A DNA stretch of 64,000 nt from Janthinobacterium sp. B9-8 (GTDB lineage Bacteria; Pseudomonadota; Gammaproteobacteria; Burkholderiales; Chitinibacteraceae). A model generated the notes under the pieces. That model saw nothing but the letters and a program-made list of their open reading frames with translations. It did no database searches and was not told the origin of the DNA. Below are positions 50,300 through 58,186 of the stretch, in pieces. The translations under genes and the position numbers were made by a program. The stretch is from positions 2,793,740-2,857,739 of the forward strand of contig NZ_CP014222.1 in assembly GCF_000969645.2 (NCBI RefSeq). The letters run 5' to 3'. How positions within the stretch are numbered: the first letter of the stretch is position 1; each line of letters begins with the position of its first letter.

Positions 50300-50489
50300 A
50301 ATAAATCAACGAGGTATGGCGACCGCAAAATATTACACGAAGCTTTAACCTACCTGTTTTATGATTTACCCTGTTTGTGTATATTCACTAATTCATCAGC
50401 CAGTCAACGTAAGTAAAATACCGTACGGACTAAAAACAGGTGTGTAAAGCTTCAAATAAAGTAGAGTAACGGGGCGTTTTTTTAACCAT
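50300..50489. other. Gap between vgrG and the tail-lysis locus
   Basis: No gene seen. It should contain the leftward promoter of vgrG and the end of the lysis transcript, but no convincing promoter or strong terminator was identified. Confidence 0.4.
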
Positions 50490-50732
50490 TTATAAAGCCC
50501 AATCAATCACCCCATCATGCCTAATCCGGCAATCATGATAAATGGCAGCCCATTCGGTCATGGTTTGCAGGACATCCCCGGCAGATCCGTCAGTCAGCGG
50601 CGGCAGCTCTGAGGGGCAGCGCACCAGCAGGCTGGCTTGCGGCATGGCCTTTGGCGGCGGCATTGATGAGCAAGCGCCCAGCAGCAGGCAAGCACTCACG
50701 GCTATAGATCGTGCTATTGGTTTTAATTTCAC
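50490..50732 (-). CDS. Outer-membrane spanin lipoprotein, Rz1-like
   Basis: An 80-residue lipoprotein with signal IARSIAVSACLLLGACSSM; lipobox LGAC. The mature part is proline-rich at first (SMPPPKAMPQA), typical of o-spanins. It starts out of frame within the inner spanin gene and extends beyond it. Its partner is the gene at 50590-50949. Confidence 0.82.
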   Translation of the reverse strand: MKLKPIARSIAVSACLLLGACSSMPPPKAMPQASLLVRCPSELPPLTDGSAGDVLQTMTEWAAIYHDCRIRHDGVIDWAL

Positions 50733-50949
50733 GGATGACTCCTCGGTCGATAATGCGTTCTGTAATTTTCAGCGCGGCCAGGCGCCCTTCTACGGCTGAA
50801 GCAATGGCCTCGCTTTTTGCCTGAGTTTTAACTGCCGCGCTGATGGCGGCTTTTTGAGCGACTAATTCCAGCGCATCCTGCCGCCAGCCATTCACCAGCC
50901 AGCCCGCGCCAAAACCCAGCGCGGCAGCAATGATCGTGGCCCGTATCAT
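50590..50949 (-). CDS. Inner-membrane spanin, Rz-like
   Basis: A 119-residue protein with N-terminal membrane helix (MIRATIIAAALGFGAGWLVNGW) and a helical periplasmic part (VAQKAAISAAVKTQAKSEAIASAVEGRL). The start MIRATI was chosen over longer frames because it overlaps the endolysin stop as ATGA. It pairs with the overlapping lipoprotein to disrupt the outer membrane. Confidence 0.78.
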   Translation of the reverse strand: MIRATIIAAALGFGAGWLVNGWRQDALELVAQKAAISAAVKTQAKSEAIASAVEGRLAALKITERIIDRGVIREIKTNSTIYSRECLPAAGRLLINAAAKGHAASQPAGALPLRAAAAD

Positions 50950-51413
50950 GAGGTTTGCTCGCACAAAGCCCGCTCTGCAGCGCGGCGGCGAACCAGCCCG
51001 GGGAGTTTTTCTCCGCCGGCGTAGACCCATTTACTCAGCTCTGCACATGCGCCCGCTGTATCGCCGGCATTGAGTTCTTTAAGCAAGCTTGAGCGGCAGA
51101 ACTTCCCTCCCCCAACATTAAAGGTAAAAGAGGCAAAAGCACCGCGTTGATTGGCAGTGAGCGGCACGGTGACGCAAGCATCGATCGCTCGGTTGGCCGT
51201 CAGCAGATCCGCGATCAGTAAGTCTTTGCAGGCATCCGAACTTTTCTTTTGCCCCAGCTTGACCTCTGCCCCAGTATGGCCCCAGCAGATGGTTGGAATG
51301 CCAACCGGATCCGAGTACGCCGCGGTGCGCAGCCCTTCAAAGTGCATCACCACCGGCGTGGCCAGCCCGATGGCCGCCGCCACCGCAGCACTGATGATTT
51401 TCTTATTCATCAT
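50946..51413 (-). CDS. SAR endolysin, glycoside hydrolase 24 lysozyme
   Basis: A 155-residue T4/P21-type lysozyme. The catalytic triad is visible: Glu in HFEGLR, Asp in AYSDPVG and Thr in CWGHTG. The N-terminal segment (KKIISAAVAAAIGLATPVVM) is weakly hydrophobic and rich in Ala/Gly, typical of a signal-arrest-release sequence, so export would not need the holin. It is a different lysis enzyme from that of prophage 1. Start ATG at 51413; the next codon is also ATG. Confidence 0.9.
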   Translation of the reverse strand: MMNKKIISAAVAAAIGLATPVVMHFEGLRTAAYSDPVGIPTICWGHTGAEVKLGQKKSSDACKDLLIADLLTANRAIDACVTVPLTANQRGAFASFTFNVGGGKFCRSSLLKELNAGDTAGACAELSKWVYAGGEKLPGLVRRRAAERALCEQTS

Positions 51414-51618
51414 TCGCTTTCTCCTCTTTATTTCCACGTTTACGCAGCACGCGCCAGTACTTGAGCGCAAGTAAGCCAATCTGCAATACGAGATAAAGCA
51501 AGGTCACCAGCTGGATCAGTTCATCCATGCTCCATGAGCCCACCGCCGAAATGCTGAGGGTGAATCCTGTTCTAATGCCGACGCTGCCGATATCGTCTTT
51601 CAACATGTTTTGATCCAT
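51403..51618 (-). CDS. Probable holin, small membrane protein
   Basis: A 71-residue protein with a strong hydrophobic helix (LIQLVTLLYLVLQIGLLAL) after a weaker one (GFTLSISAVG), and a basic tail (KYWRVLRKRGNKEEK), typical of small phage holins. The ATG lies directly after the U-run of a terminator with no room for a normal ribosome binding site; a TTG at 51654 upstream of the hairpin is an alternative. It overlaps the endolysin start. Confidence 0.72.
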   Translation of the reverse strand: MDQNMLKDDIGSVGIRTGFTLSISAVGSWSMDELIQLVTLLYLVLQIGLLALKYWRVLRKRGNKEEKANDE

Positions 51619-51641
51619 AAAAAAACCCGCTCGAGGCGGGT
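51619..51641 (-). terminator. Terminator between gpD and the holin gene
   Basis: Stem ACCCGC/GCGGGT, loop of five, then TTTTTT on the minus strand, abutting the holin ATG. It would separate tail from lysis expression unless read through. Confidence 0.85.
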
Positions 51642-51686
51642 GTGGTTTCTTCAATAAAAGGGGCTTTATGCGCGTAAACGGCTTTT

Positions 51687-52751
51687 TTATGCGGTGATTG
51701 AGACCAGTTTCTTAGCGGGCTTTTTCTTCTTCGCGGGTTTTCTGGATTTCTTAAGCTGGGCTTTGCTGATCACCAGCTCTAGACTGCTGGACCAGCCATT
51801 GGCACTAAAATCATGGGTAATCGTATCCACTACCCACTGGCCATCTACCCCCAGCTTCACGCCTGACAGGCTGATTTTACGTTCGGCCACGATATCTGCC
51901 CTGCCTGCCAGATCCAGCGTTAAGGTGCCGGTGGAGCGGTTATTTCGCTCTAACGCCCCTTTTGCGCTTGCCCCCGCCCTACCTGTGCTGGGCACAGAAT
52001 GGCGAGCGGCCCGCACAGGCGCAGAAGGATTGTCTTTGTCCGGCACAATGATTTCCAGCGTTTTACCGGTCTTTTTGTTATGGCTTTTAACGGCAACGCC
52101 GCCCGACTCATTCCGGTCTGAAAGGGTGTAGCGCCAGCTTTTAATATCGGCCCTGTGTAACACCAGCAGCGGAATCGCTTTGCCACTCACGCTTTTAGTC
52201 TGCCCGCCACGCGGAACGACCAGCAGTTTTCCGGCTTTGACGGAGGCGGTGGCGTCGTACTGTCTCGCAATCCGCGTAATAAAGTGGATATCCGATTCAT
52301 TCACCTGATCCAGCCGCTCTACCCTGGCCTTCATCGTGCACACCGGCGTCAGCTTATTACGCTGCGCAATCTCTTTGACCACCTGAGCGAGGGTGACGTT
52401 TTCCCATGCATGGCGGCGCACCGCTTTTACCGTGCCGGATAAATCCGCAGGCCGGCCACGCAGGGTAATTTGTTGTGGCGGGCCGCTGGATTCCACTTCA
52501 TCAATCCGATAGCTGCCCAGCGTTGTCAGCCCTGTTTCCTGATAGCCCAACGAAATCTGCAGCCGTGCACCTCGCGCCGGCAATGCCACTGCGCCATCCC
52601 GATCATCCAGCGAAATCTCCGCCTCATCACTCTCCATCCCCGCTTTATCTGTAATCCGGATACTGAGCAGCCGATCCGACAACAGGGCCGTAATATCACG
52701 CCCAGTGGCCTGGCCTGCAGCCGTGGCTACAATTTTAAAGATGGGTTGCAT
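51687..52751 (-). CDS. Baseplate hub protein, P2 gpD family
   Basis: A 354-residue gpD homologue, clearly divergent from that of prophage 1 but with the same order of blocks: DITALLSDRLLSIRITDKAGMESDEAEISLDDRDGAVALPARGA, YRIDEVESSGPPQQITLRGRPADLSG, NESDIHFITRIARQYDATASVKAGKLLVVPRG. The C-terminus is Lys-rich (KSRKPAKKKKPAKKL). It carries the spike in complete particles. Confidence 0.92.
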   Translation of the reverse strand: MQPIFKIVATAAGQATGRDITALLSDRLLSIRITDKAGMESDEAEISLDDRDGAVALPARGARLQISLGYQETGLTTLGSYRIDEVESSGPPQQITLRGRPADLSGTVKAVRRHAWENVTLAQVVKEIAQRNKLTPVCTMKARVERLDQVNESDIHFITRIARQYDATASVKAGKLLVVPRGGQTKSVSGKAIPLLVLHRADIKSWRYTLSDRNESGGVAVKSHNKKTGKTLEIIVPDKDNPSAPVRAARHSVPSTGRAGASAKGALERNNRSTGTLTLDLAGRADIVAERKISLSGVKLGVDGQWVVDTITHDFSANGWSSSLELVISKAQLKKSRKPAKKKKPAKKLVSITA

Positions 52752-52754
52752 GCT

Positions 52755-52961
52755 CTACTCCCAAAGCGTAATGGTTTCGCGCATCGGCGCAGCTAAATCA
52801 GGAAAATGGATCATGACGCCCGAGGGATAAGGTTGTTTGATCGCAGCCAGCCCGTGATTGCGGGCCAGCACCGCTTCGACCGTGCCTTTCACATGGCCGT
52901 AAACGGCATAGCACAGGCGATCGAGCAGGTCGCCATCACACGTTCTGATAGTCTTCGCCAT
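52755..52961 (-). CDS. Tail protein, P2 gpX family
   Basis: A 68-residue LysM-like gpX: MAKTIRTCDGDLLDRLCYAVYGHVKGTVEAVLARNHGLAAIKQPYPSGVMIHFPDLA. Unlike in prophage 1, the gene lies between U and D, as in tail-only clusters and Mu-like arrangements. The ATG at 52961 overlaps the end of U by 26 bases. Confidence 0.9.
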   Translation of the reverse strand: MAKTIRTCDGDLLDRLCYAVYGHVKGTVEAVLARNHGLAAIKQPYPSGVMIHFPDLAAPMRETITLWE

Positions 52962-53766
52962 AGCGTTTAAACTCCATATTAAAAGTCTGTTTACGCGGTG
53001 CACCATCGGTAAAGAGAAACTCCTGATCCTCTTCAATGTGAGTGATGTACCAGCGTCCAAATGATTGCCCATAGCCCGTTGTCAGCGTGACGGGTTTCAA
53101 TGCGCTGGCGATCTCACGTAAGGTATCGAGATGCCCCGTCCCCTGCTGCGCCAAATAGATCACGCCATTAATTTTGATGGTTTCACCGCCTTTAGAAACC
53201 GCTTGCTCAGCCGGCGTGCGGGTCAGCCGCTCTTGTGACTGAATACCGTACTGGCTGGACCGGCTCAGGCGATCAAATGCGGCCTGCCCCAGCGCGAAAC
53301 GAAAGATCCGGCCTTTTTCAGCGGCGATTTCTAATAAAAAGCCTTTGGCAATCGGGGTCTCATCCCGACGAATTCCTTCATCAAATAAAACATCACGCGC
53401 ACGAATAGCGCCATTAACGCCAGCAGAACGCATATCCAGCACGCCCCCCATCGATTTCTTTAAGGCGCCATGGCTCAAATCCAGCCATGCACCGGCTTCA
53501 CGCAACGCCTGGCTGGTGCTGCGGGTAATATCTTGCACAGCGAGCTGAAGCACACCAGCGGAACGACTCACCGCACGGGCATTGGGGCCATCCAGCAGTT
53601 CCCCCGCACTGGCAATCAACCCCACCGCTTTTTGAGTGAGCTCGGCCGCAGTTCTGGTGTCTTTGATTGCCACAGAGATATCCCGCGGCAATATCCGCAT
53701 ATTGGCGACAGCAGCAGACCGGCCAGCCACTTGGGTGGCAACCTGAAGTAAGGGCATAAAATCCAT
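52936..53766 (-). CDS. gpU-family tail protein with long N-terminal extension
   Basis: A 276-residue protein. The C-terminal ~90 residues carry the gpU signature (YGQSFGRWYITHIEEDQEFLFTDGAPRKQTFNMEFKRYGED). The preceding ~185 residues are mostly helical (AAELTQKAVGLIASAGELLDGPNARAVSRSAG...), absent from the 136-residue gpU of prophage 1. The extension may have a structural role at the tail tip. It lies three bases after the tape measure gene. Confidence 0.82.
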   Translation of the reverse strand: MDFMPLLQVATQVAGRSAAVANMRILPRDISVAIKDTRTAAELTQKAVGLIASAGELLDGPNARAVSRSAGVLQLAVQDITRSTSQALREAGAWLDLSHGALKKSMGGVLDMRSAGVNGAIRARDVLFDEGIRRDETPIAKGFLLEIAAEKGRIFRFALGQAAFDRLSRSSQYGIQSQERLTRTPAEQAVSKGGETIKINGVIYLAQQGTGHLDTLREIASALKPVTLTTGYGQSFGRWYITHIEEDQEFLFTDGAPRKQTFNMEFKRYGEDYQNV

Positions 53767-53768
53767 AA

Positions 53769-56700
53769 TCAGCCTATTGGGTCATACATGGCAGAGCGGC
53801 TGGCCTGTTGCTGCCAGCCATCAAAAATGCGCTTCAAATGCGGGGCGATTTCAGCGGCAATCTGCTGCGGGTTTTTAACATCGCCCTTTACCGTCACCTG
53901 AATCGTGGGCTGAAAGGTAAAGACCTGACTGGGAATGACTTTAGGTTCAGGCTTCACAACCGGAGGGACAATGACCGGCGGTGCAACAGGTGGCACAGGG
54001 ACAGTAGGAGCAGGCGGTTTTGCTTCCTCTTTACCCGCAATCGCCTTACCAATCAGCGCGCCGATTTTTTCACCGCCCAACGCGCCTATGGCCCCGCCCA
54101 GCAAGCCACCAATCGCAGTCCCTATACCCGGCGCAATCATGGTGCCGATCACGGCCCCCATTTTGGCACCTGCCAGCCCCCCTCCTAATGAGCCTGCAGC
54201 CCCGCCATAGCCTTCGCCTTTCTCCGGCGCTGTCTTGGCGTTTTTGTAAGTGTCATAGGCCGTATAGCCAGCACCGGCTACCGACAAAGCCGCACCGCCC
54301 ACCTTGCCCAAGACTTTGCTGCCGGTTTTAAATGCCTGGCCTATCTTGGCTAATTTGCCAACCCGCTCCACGGCAGGCAGAGGCCCCAGCGCAGGTCTTA
54401 CCCGACCTGCACCGCGCCCACGCCTTCGGCGTGATCGCTCGCGGCCCCCTCCGGATCGATCGGCGCCTTCCCCTGAAAGATCAAGACCGCCCCCTGTCGG
54501 CAGATTTGTGACAAAGACTTCTTGCACACCGCCCGCGTCCCCACCTTGCCCGCCTTCTTCTCCCTGTCCACCCCGTAAGACGCCCACGGCATCATCTAAA
54601 AAGCCACCTACCGCCGAACCAATGCCTGGCGCAATCATTTCGCCAAGGGTGGCGCCAATTTTGAGGCCATCGGGTGGATCACTTGCCTGCGCTTTTTGCT
54701 CCCCTGCATGCAGTGCAGCTTCGGGGGCGTGCTCTCCATTTTTGTAATTGCCATAAGCGGATGCTCCTAAGGTCCCCAGCGCCATGACTGATCCGCCAAA
54801 GCGGCTCACCAAACGCCCGCCCGCCTTAAATGCGCGGCCGATTTTGGCCCGCTTTCCTGTCCGTACGGGCCCTTCTGCTTGCGGTGCATCAGGGCTGGTA
54901 GACGATGTGGCGCCACCTACTGACGGCCTGCGGCTTGATCCGCCCAAAGACCCGCCCGGCCAATTGGTCACAAAGACCTGCTGTACACCGACCTCTGCGT
55001 GACCAGCCCCGCCTGCGGCGCTGCCCTCACTCCCTGCACCGGGCAAACGCAGGCCCATTTTTTCCAGCGACTTACCAACCAGCCAAGTACCCGCACCTGC
55101 GGCGACCCGTTTTAGCGCAACCAACCCCACACCAATGCCAGCCGCTAAGGCAGTCAGTGCAATTGCCGGATTATTTGCCGTGATCGTTGTGCCAAACTTC
55201 AACACTTGCGCCGCCGTATCCGCCACAAAGTCTGTCACCGGGCGAATCGCATCGCCAATCGTCACCATGGCCGCCGTAAATTCACTGGCGACCACATCCC
55301 ATTTACGGTTTGAGGTTTCATCCCGTTTGGATTTATCGGTATCGAGTTTTTTAATCCCGTCGGTATTTTGAATTTTGATCAGATCATCTTTAATTTGCTG
55401 ACCATATTTAATCTGTGCCAGTGCGGCAGAACGCGCCTGCATATCACTGAGCACTTCCCCCAGCCCTGCCGCCTGCATATAGGCCGAGAGCGCTTCTTCT
55501 TCGGCTTTTTTATCTCCGCTGGCGTTTTTAATCCGGGCTTTGATATCCGCCAGCTTTTTAGCTCGGGTTGCATCGCCACTGGTGGCTAGGTTTTCGGTCA
55601 GACGCATAAAGGCCGCGACCGGCCCATCGCCATGGGCACGCATGGTGGCTTCCATCGAGCCTTGCAGATCGATCCCTGCATCTGCAAATTTCTTATTGGA
55701 ATCCGGCGCGATGATTTTAGAGAGTAAGTTTTTAAAGTTATTGGCCGCGCTGTCGGCATTACCCGTCAGCTTAATCTGCGCTTGCAAGCTGGCAGCGATA
55801 TAACGCACGGCCTCCGGACCTTGCATCCCCATGCTGCCCACCGTGGCCAGCAGCTCCGGCATAAACTTGGCCATCTTGTCGGATTCAAAAGCCCCGATGT
55901 CACCGGCCACCGCAATCTGGCCCATGACTTTTTCCATCTCAGCCTGATTCACGCCGTTTTGCTGTAATGAGTAAATCAGTTGCGCAGCATCGCCGGATTC
56001 CATCTTTTGACCGATGGTGAGCTTGCCCAGCAAATCGCTATAGCCCACCGCTTCACGCCAGTCCATGCCTTGAGTAACAAGCCCATTCACAGAAGCGGCC
56101 AGATCACTCTGGGCCATTTTTTGCCGTTTGGCGGCAGCGCGGATCGCCCCGTCCAGCTCTTTTTCTCCGCCTTGTCCGGCAATGCCGGCTTTTATGGCGA
56201 TATCACGGATTTCGGCCTGATAGTCGCCAGCTATTTTGGTCGGAATAGCCGCCGTAGCCAGCCCAAGCCCTGCGATACGGCCCAGCTTCACGCCCGAGTC
56301 CATTTGCGTTTTGCCCGCTTCCTGCAAGGCTAAACCACGGCTGGTGCGGCCCAGGCGAATGTATTCTCGGTCCAGCTTATCAACCGCAACGCCCGCTTGT
56401 CTGAGCTGCCCAATATGCGTATCCAGGCGACGGCGCAGGCCACCATCTGCCACCGCGCGCTGAGAAGTCGCCACGTCCCGCATGCTGGAGCCTAATGCCG
56501 TACTGGCTTGCCTTGCGCCACCTAAAGCTTGCGTCTGCTGCTTTAATTCATTTTTACTGGCATGCAAAGCCGCACGCTTTGCTTCAAACGCTTGCTTGGC
56601 CCGTTTTGCTTCTTGCTGGGTTTTTTCCAGTTCATGGGATAGCTTACTTTCTGCAGCAGTTGCATCTTTACTTGCCGCAATCTGCGCCCTTTTTTCAGCA

Positions 56701-57227
56701 AGCAGTGCCTTTTGCCCTTTGGCCGCCAGCAGTGCGGCCTGGTACTCTGCTTTTAGCGCCAGCACTTCTCCACTTGGGCCGGTTTTATCTTTGCGGGCGT
56801 GCAGCCAGGTGTTTTTCTTTGCCTCAGCTGCCGACTGAGTCAGCTTCAGTGAGCGGCTCAGCGCGGTGTGTTCTGCCTCAAGTACAGATACATCCGCCTT
56901 GCCCGCCGTGCCCTTACGCATCGTCGCCAGCTGTTTCGCCATGCCGCCGACCCGATCGGTCGCGCCTTTCCAGTCTTTTTCAAGGCCGGTGACTTCTGAG
57001 CGTAAGGTGCGAACACCATCCAAGCCAATCCGGCGTGAGGCGCGATCAGCCTGCTCCATACTGCGCTGCAGGCGCTGGGTCTCTCCCACCAGCGATTGCA
57101 AGCCCTTGGTATTGGCGAGCTTTCCCTGTAAACCCTCGACCGAGCGCTGGGTTTTAGTGATCGCAGAACCAAAGGTCGATGAGACAGCGCCGCCGATCAC
57201 AATGCCGATGGCCAGATCTCTAGACAT
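53769..57227 (-). CDS. Tail tape measure protein with a tandem internal duplication
   Basis: An 1152-residue tape measure. The first ~300 residues are coiled-coil rich; a minor-tail domain follows (GDYQAEIRDIAIKAGIAGQGGEKELDGAIRAAAKRQKM). The C-terminal third contains two related Gly/Ala-rich modules, each beginning VQ(Q/E)VFVTN and containing K(R/L)AKIG(R/Q)AFK and GEMIAPGIGSAVGG/GTMIAPGIGTAIGG blocks. The ATG has AGGAGG just upstream, directly after a terminator. Confidence 0.9.
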   Translation of the reverse strand: MSRDLAIGIVIGGAVSSTFGSAITKTQRSVEGLQGKLANTKGLQSLVGETQRLQRSMEQADRASRRIGLDGVRTLRSEVTGLEKDWKGATDRVGGMAKQLATMRKGTAGKADVSVLEAEHTALSRSLKLTQSAAEAKKNTWLHARKDKTGPSGEVLALKAEYQAALLAAKGQKALLAEKRAQIAASKDATAAESKLSHELEKTQQEAKRAKQAFEAKRAALHASKNELKQQTQALGGARQASTALGSSMRDVATSQRAVADGGLRRRLDTHIGQLRQAGVAVDKLDREYIRLGRTSRGLALQEAGKTQMDSGVKLGRIAGLGLATAAIPTKIAGDYQAEIRDIAIKAGIAGQGGEKELDGAIRAAAKRQKMAQSDLAASVNGLVTQGMDWREAVGYSDLLGKLTIGQKMESGDAAQLIYSLQQNGVNQAEMEKVMGQIAVAGDIGAFESDKMAKFMPELLATVGSMGMQGPEAVRYIAASLQAQIKLTGNADSAANNFKNLLSKIIAPDSNKKFADAGIDLQGSMEATMRAHGDGPVAAFMRLTENLATSGDATRAKKLADIKARIKNASGDKKAEEEALSAYMQAAGLGEVLSDMQARSAALAQIKYGQQIKDDLIKIQNTDGIKKLDTDKSKRDETSNRKWDVVASEFTAAMVTIGDAIRPVTDFVADTAAQVLKFGTTITANNPAIALTALAAGIGVGLVALKRVAAGAGTWLVGKSLEKMGLRLPGAGSEGSAAGGAGHAEVGVQQVFVTNWPGGSLGGSSRRPSVGGATSSTSPDAPQAEGPVRTGKRAKIGRAFKAGGRLVSRFGGSVMALGTLGASAYGNYKNGEHAPEAALHAGEQKAQASDPPDGLKIGATLGEMIAPGIGSAVGGFLDDAVGVLRGGQGEEGGQGGDAGGVQEVFVTNLPTGGGLDLSGEGADRSGGGRERSRRRRGRGAGRVRPALGPLPAVERVGKLAKIGQAFKTGSKVLGKVGGAALSVAGAGYTAYDTYKNAKTAPEKGEGYGGAAGSLGGGLAGAKMGAVIGTMIAPGIGTAIGGLLGGAIGALGGEKIGALIGKAIAGKEEAKPPAPTVPVPPVAPPVIVPPVVKPEPKVIPSQVFTFQPTIQVTVKGDVKNPQQIAAEIAPHLKRIFDGWQQQASRSAMYDPIG
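54050..54990 (-). repeat. Tandem intragenic duplication in the tape measure gene
   Basis: Two modules of about 458 bp starting near 54988 and 54530 encode parallel motifs (VFVTN, AKIG.AFK, Y..YKN, MIAPGIG). They are diverged, so the duplication is old. Limits are approximate. Confidence 0.7.
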
Positions 57228-57240
57228 AACAGCCTCCTAT

Positions 57241-57266
57241 AAAAAAACAGCGGGCCTCAGCCCGCT
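57241..57266 (-). terminator. Terminator between E' and tape measure genes
   Basis: Perfect stem AGCGGGC/GCCCGCT with loop TGAG, then GTTTTTTT on the minus strand. It includes the E' stop codon and is followed at once by the AGGAGG of the tape measure gene. Confidence 0.88.
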
Positions 57267-57388
57267 TCATCACGATTCAGCCAGTGCCCGATCTCGCTAA
57301 CCGGCACACTGCGTACCGTCTCACGCGACCAGCCCAGCTCACGCGCCAGCCGTCTGGCTAACGGCCACCACTCATGGCTCCCTATCAT
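57257..57388 (-). CDS. gpE'-like small protein / chaperone frameshift partner
   Basis: A 43-residue frame, MIGSHEWWPLARRLARELGWSRETVRSVPVSEIGHWLNRDEAG, of the type found as the second part of tail assembly chaperones. It overlaps the end of E and lies in the +1 (equivalently -2) frame, not -1 as in prophage 1. It has its own ATG, so it may be made by frameshifting or independent initiation. Confidence 0.7.
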   Translation of the reverse strand: MIGSHEWWPLARRLARELGWSRETVRSVPVSEIGHWLNRDEAG

Positions 57389-57629
57389 CGCTAAGTAAAC
57401 GAAAATAAGCGTCCTGCAGCTTTTTGTAATCGCGCAAGGTCAGCTGCCGCAGATCATTGGGCGCACAATCGCACAGCCGCGCAAACATCAGCTGTTCCCG
57501 CTCCGCATCGCTTTTGCCCAAGACCTGCACATCGAGTTGATCGCCCACCGTCGGCTCACGTAGCTGCAGCTGATTCACCAGCACATCGTTTAATTTAATG
57601 GCGGTGCTTAACTTAATCATTTCTTGCAT
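57372..57629 (-). CDS. Tail assembly chaperone, gpE-like
   Basis: An 85-residue chaperone: MIKLSTAIKLNDVLVNQLQLREPTVGDQLDVQVLGKSDAEREQLMFARLCDCAPNDLRQLTLRDYKKLQDAYFRLL, of the P2 gpE/Mu gp41-like tail assembly chaperone type. It lies between tube and tape measure genes and overlaps the E' frame by 17 bases. MQEM or the second Met (MIKL) could be the start. Confidence 0.85.
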   Translation of the reverse strand: MQEMIKLSTAIKLNDVLVNQLQLREPTVGDQLDVQVLGKSDAEREQLMFARLCDCAPNDLRQLTLRDYKKLQDAYFRLLSDDREP

Positions 57630-57670
57630 GATGGTTTCCTGATCGGCCCGCCGTGTGCGGGCCTTTGTGA

Positions 57671-58174
57671 TTAAAGGCCGATTGCGGCGCGCTCTGCGGC
57701 CAGCTCGTCATTGCCATTGATAATGCGGATTGCGTTGACCGGATCAATTTCAAAGATCACCCGGTTATCCACTTCCAGCTTGTAATAGCTCAGGCTGGCG
57801 CTGTACTTGGTTTCGCTTTTGTCCCCCGGCTTCCAGCTACCGGAATCCACTTCGGTCAGCAGGCCTCGCCAAGTCACGATCACCGCCATCACTGCGCCTT
57901 TCTGATCCGTGAATGCCCCCCGAAAATTGCCGGCAAACAAGGTGCTGTCAGCAATCCCGAAGAAAGTCAGCGCTTCTGGGCTGACGCCGGCCAGCGTAAA
58001 ACCGCACTCCAGTTTTTCCAGTCCCATGGGCATATCGACTTCGGCATCCATCCCACCGGCCCGATAGGCATCTGTTTTGCGTTTTAACTTGGGCAGCGTA
58101 ATTTCCATCACCCTGGCGGCAAAGCCACGGCCATCGAGAAACATATTTAAATTGGTAAGAACTTGAGGAATCAT
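57671..58174 (-). CDS. Tail tube protein, P2 gpFII family
   Basis: A 167-residue tube protein: LTNLNMFLDGRGFAARVMEITLPKLKRKTDAYRAGGMDAEVDMPMGLEKLECGFTLAGV and GDKSETKYSASLSYYKLEVDN, matching the FII pattern and diverged from that of prophage 1. It follows the sheath gene with a 12-base gap. Confidence 0.93.
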   Translation of the reverse strand: MIPQVLTNLNMFLDGRGFAARVMEITLPKLKRKTDAYRAGGMDAEVDMPMGLEKLECGFTLAGVSPEALTFFGIADSTLFAGNFRGAFTDQKGAVMAVIVTWRGLLTEVDSGSWKPGDKSETKYSASLSYYKLEVDNRVIFEIDPVNAIRIINGNDELAAERAAIGL

Positions 58175-58186
58175 CGTGTGCGCTCC

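Noticed and set aside
55368..57300. Several long antisense frames opposite the tape measure gene
   Set aside because: Cys/Leu/Ser-rich translations typical of the reverse strand of Ala/Lys-rich coiled-coil genes; not genes.
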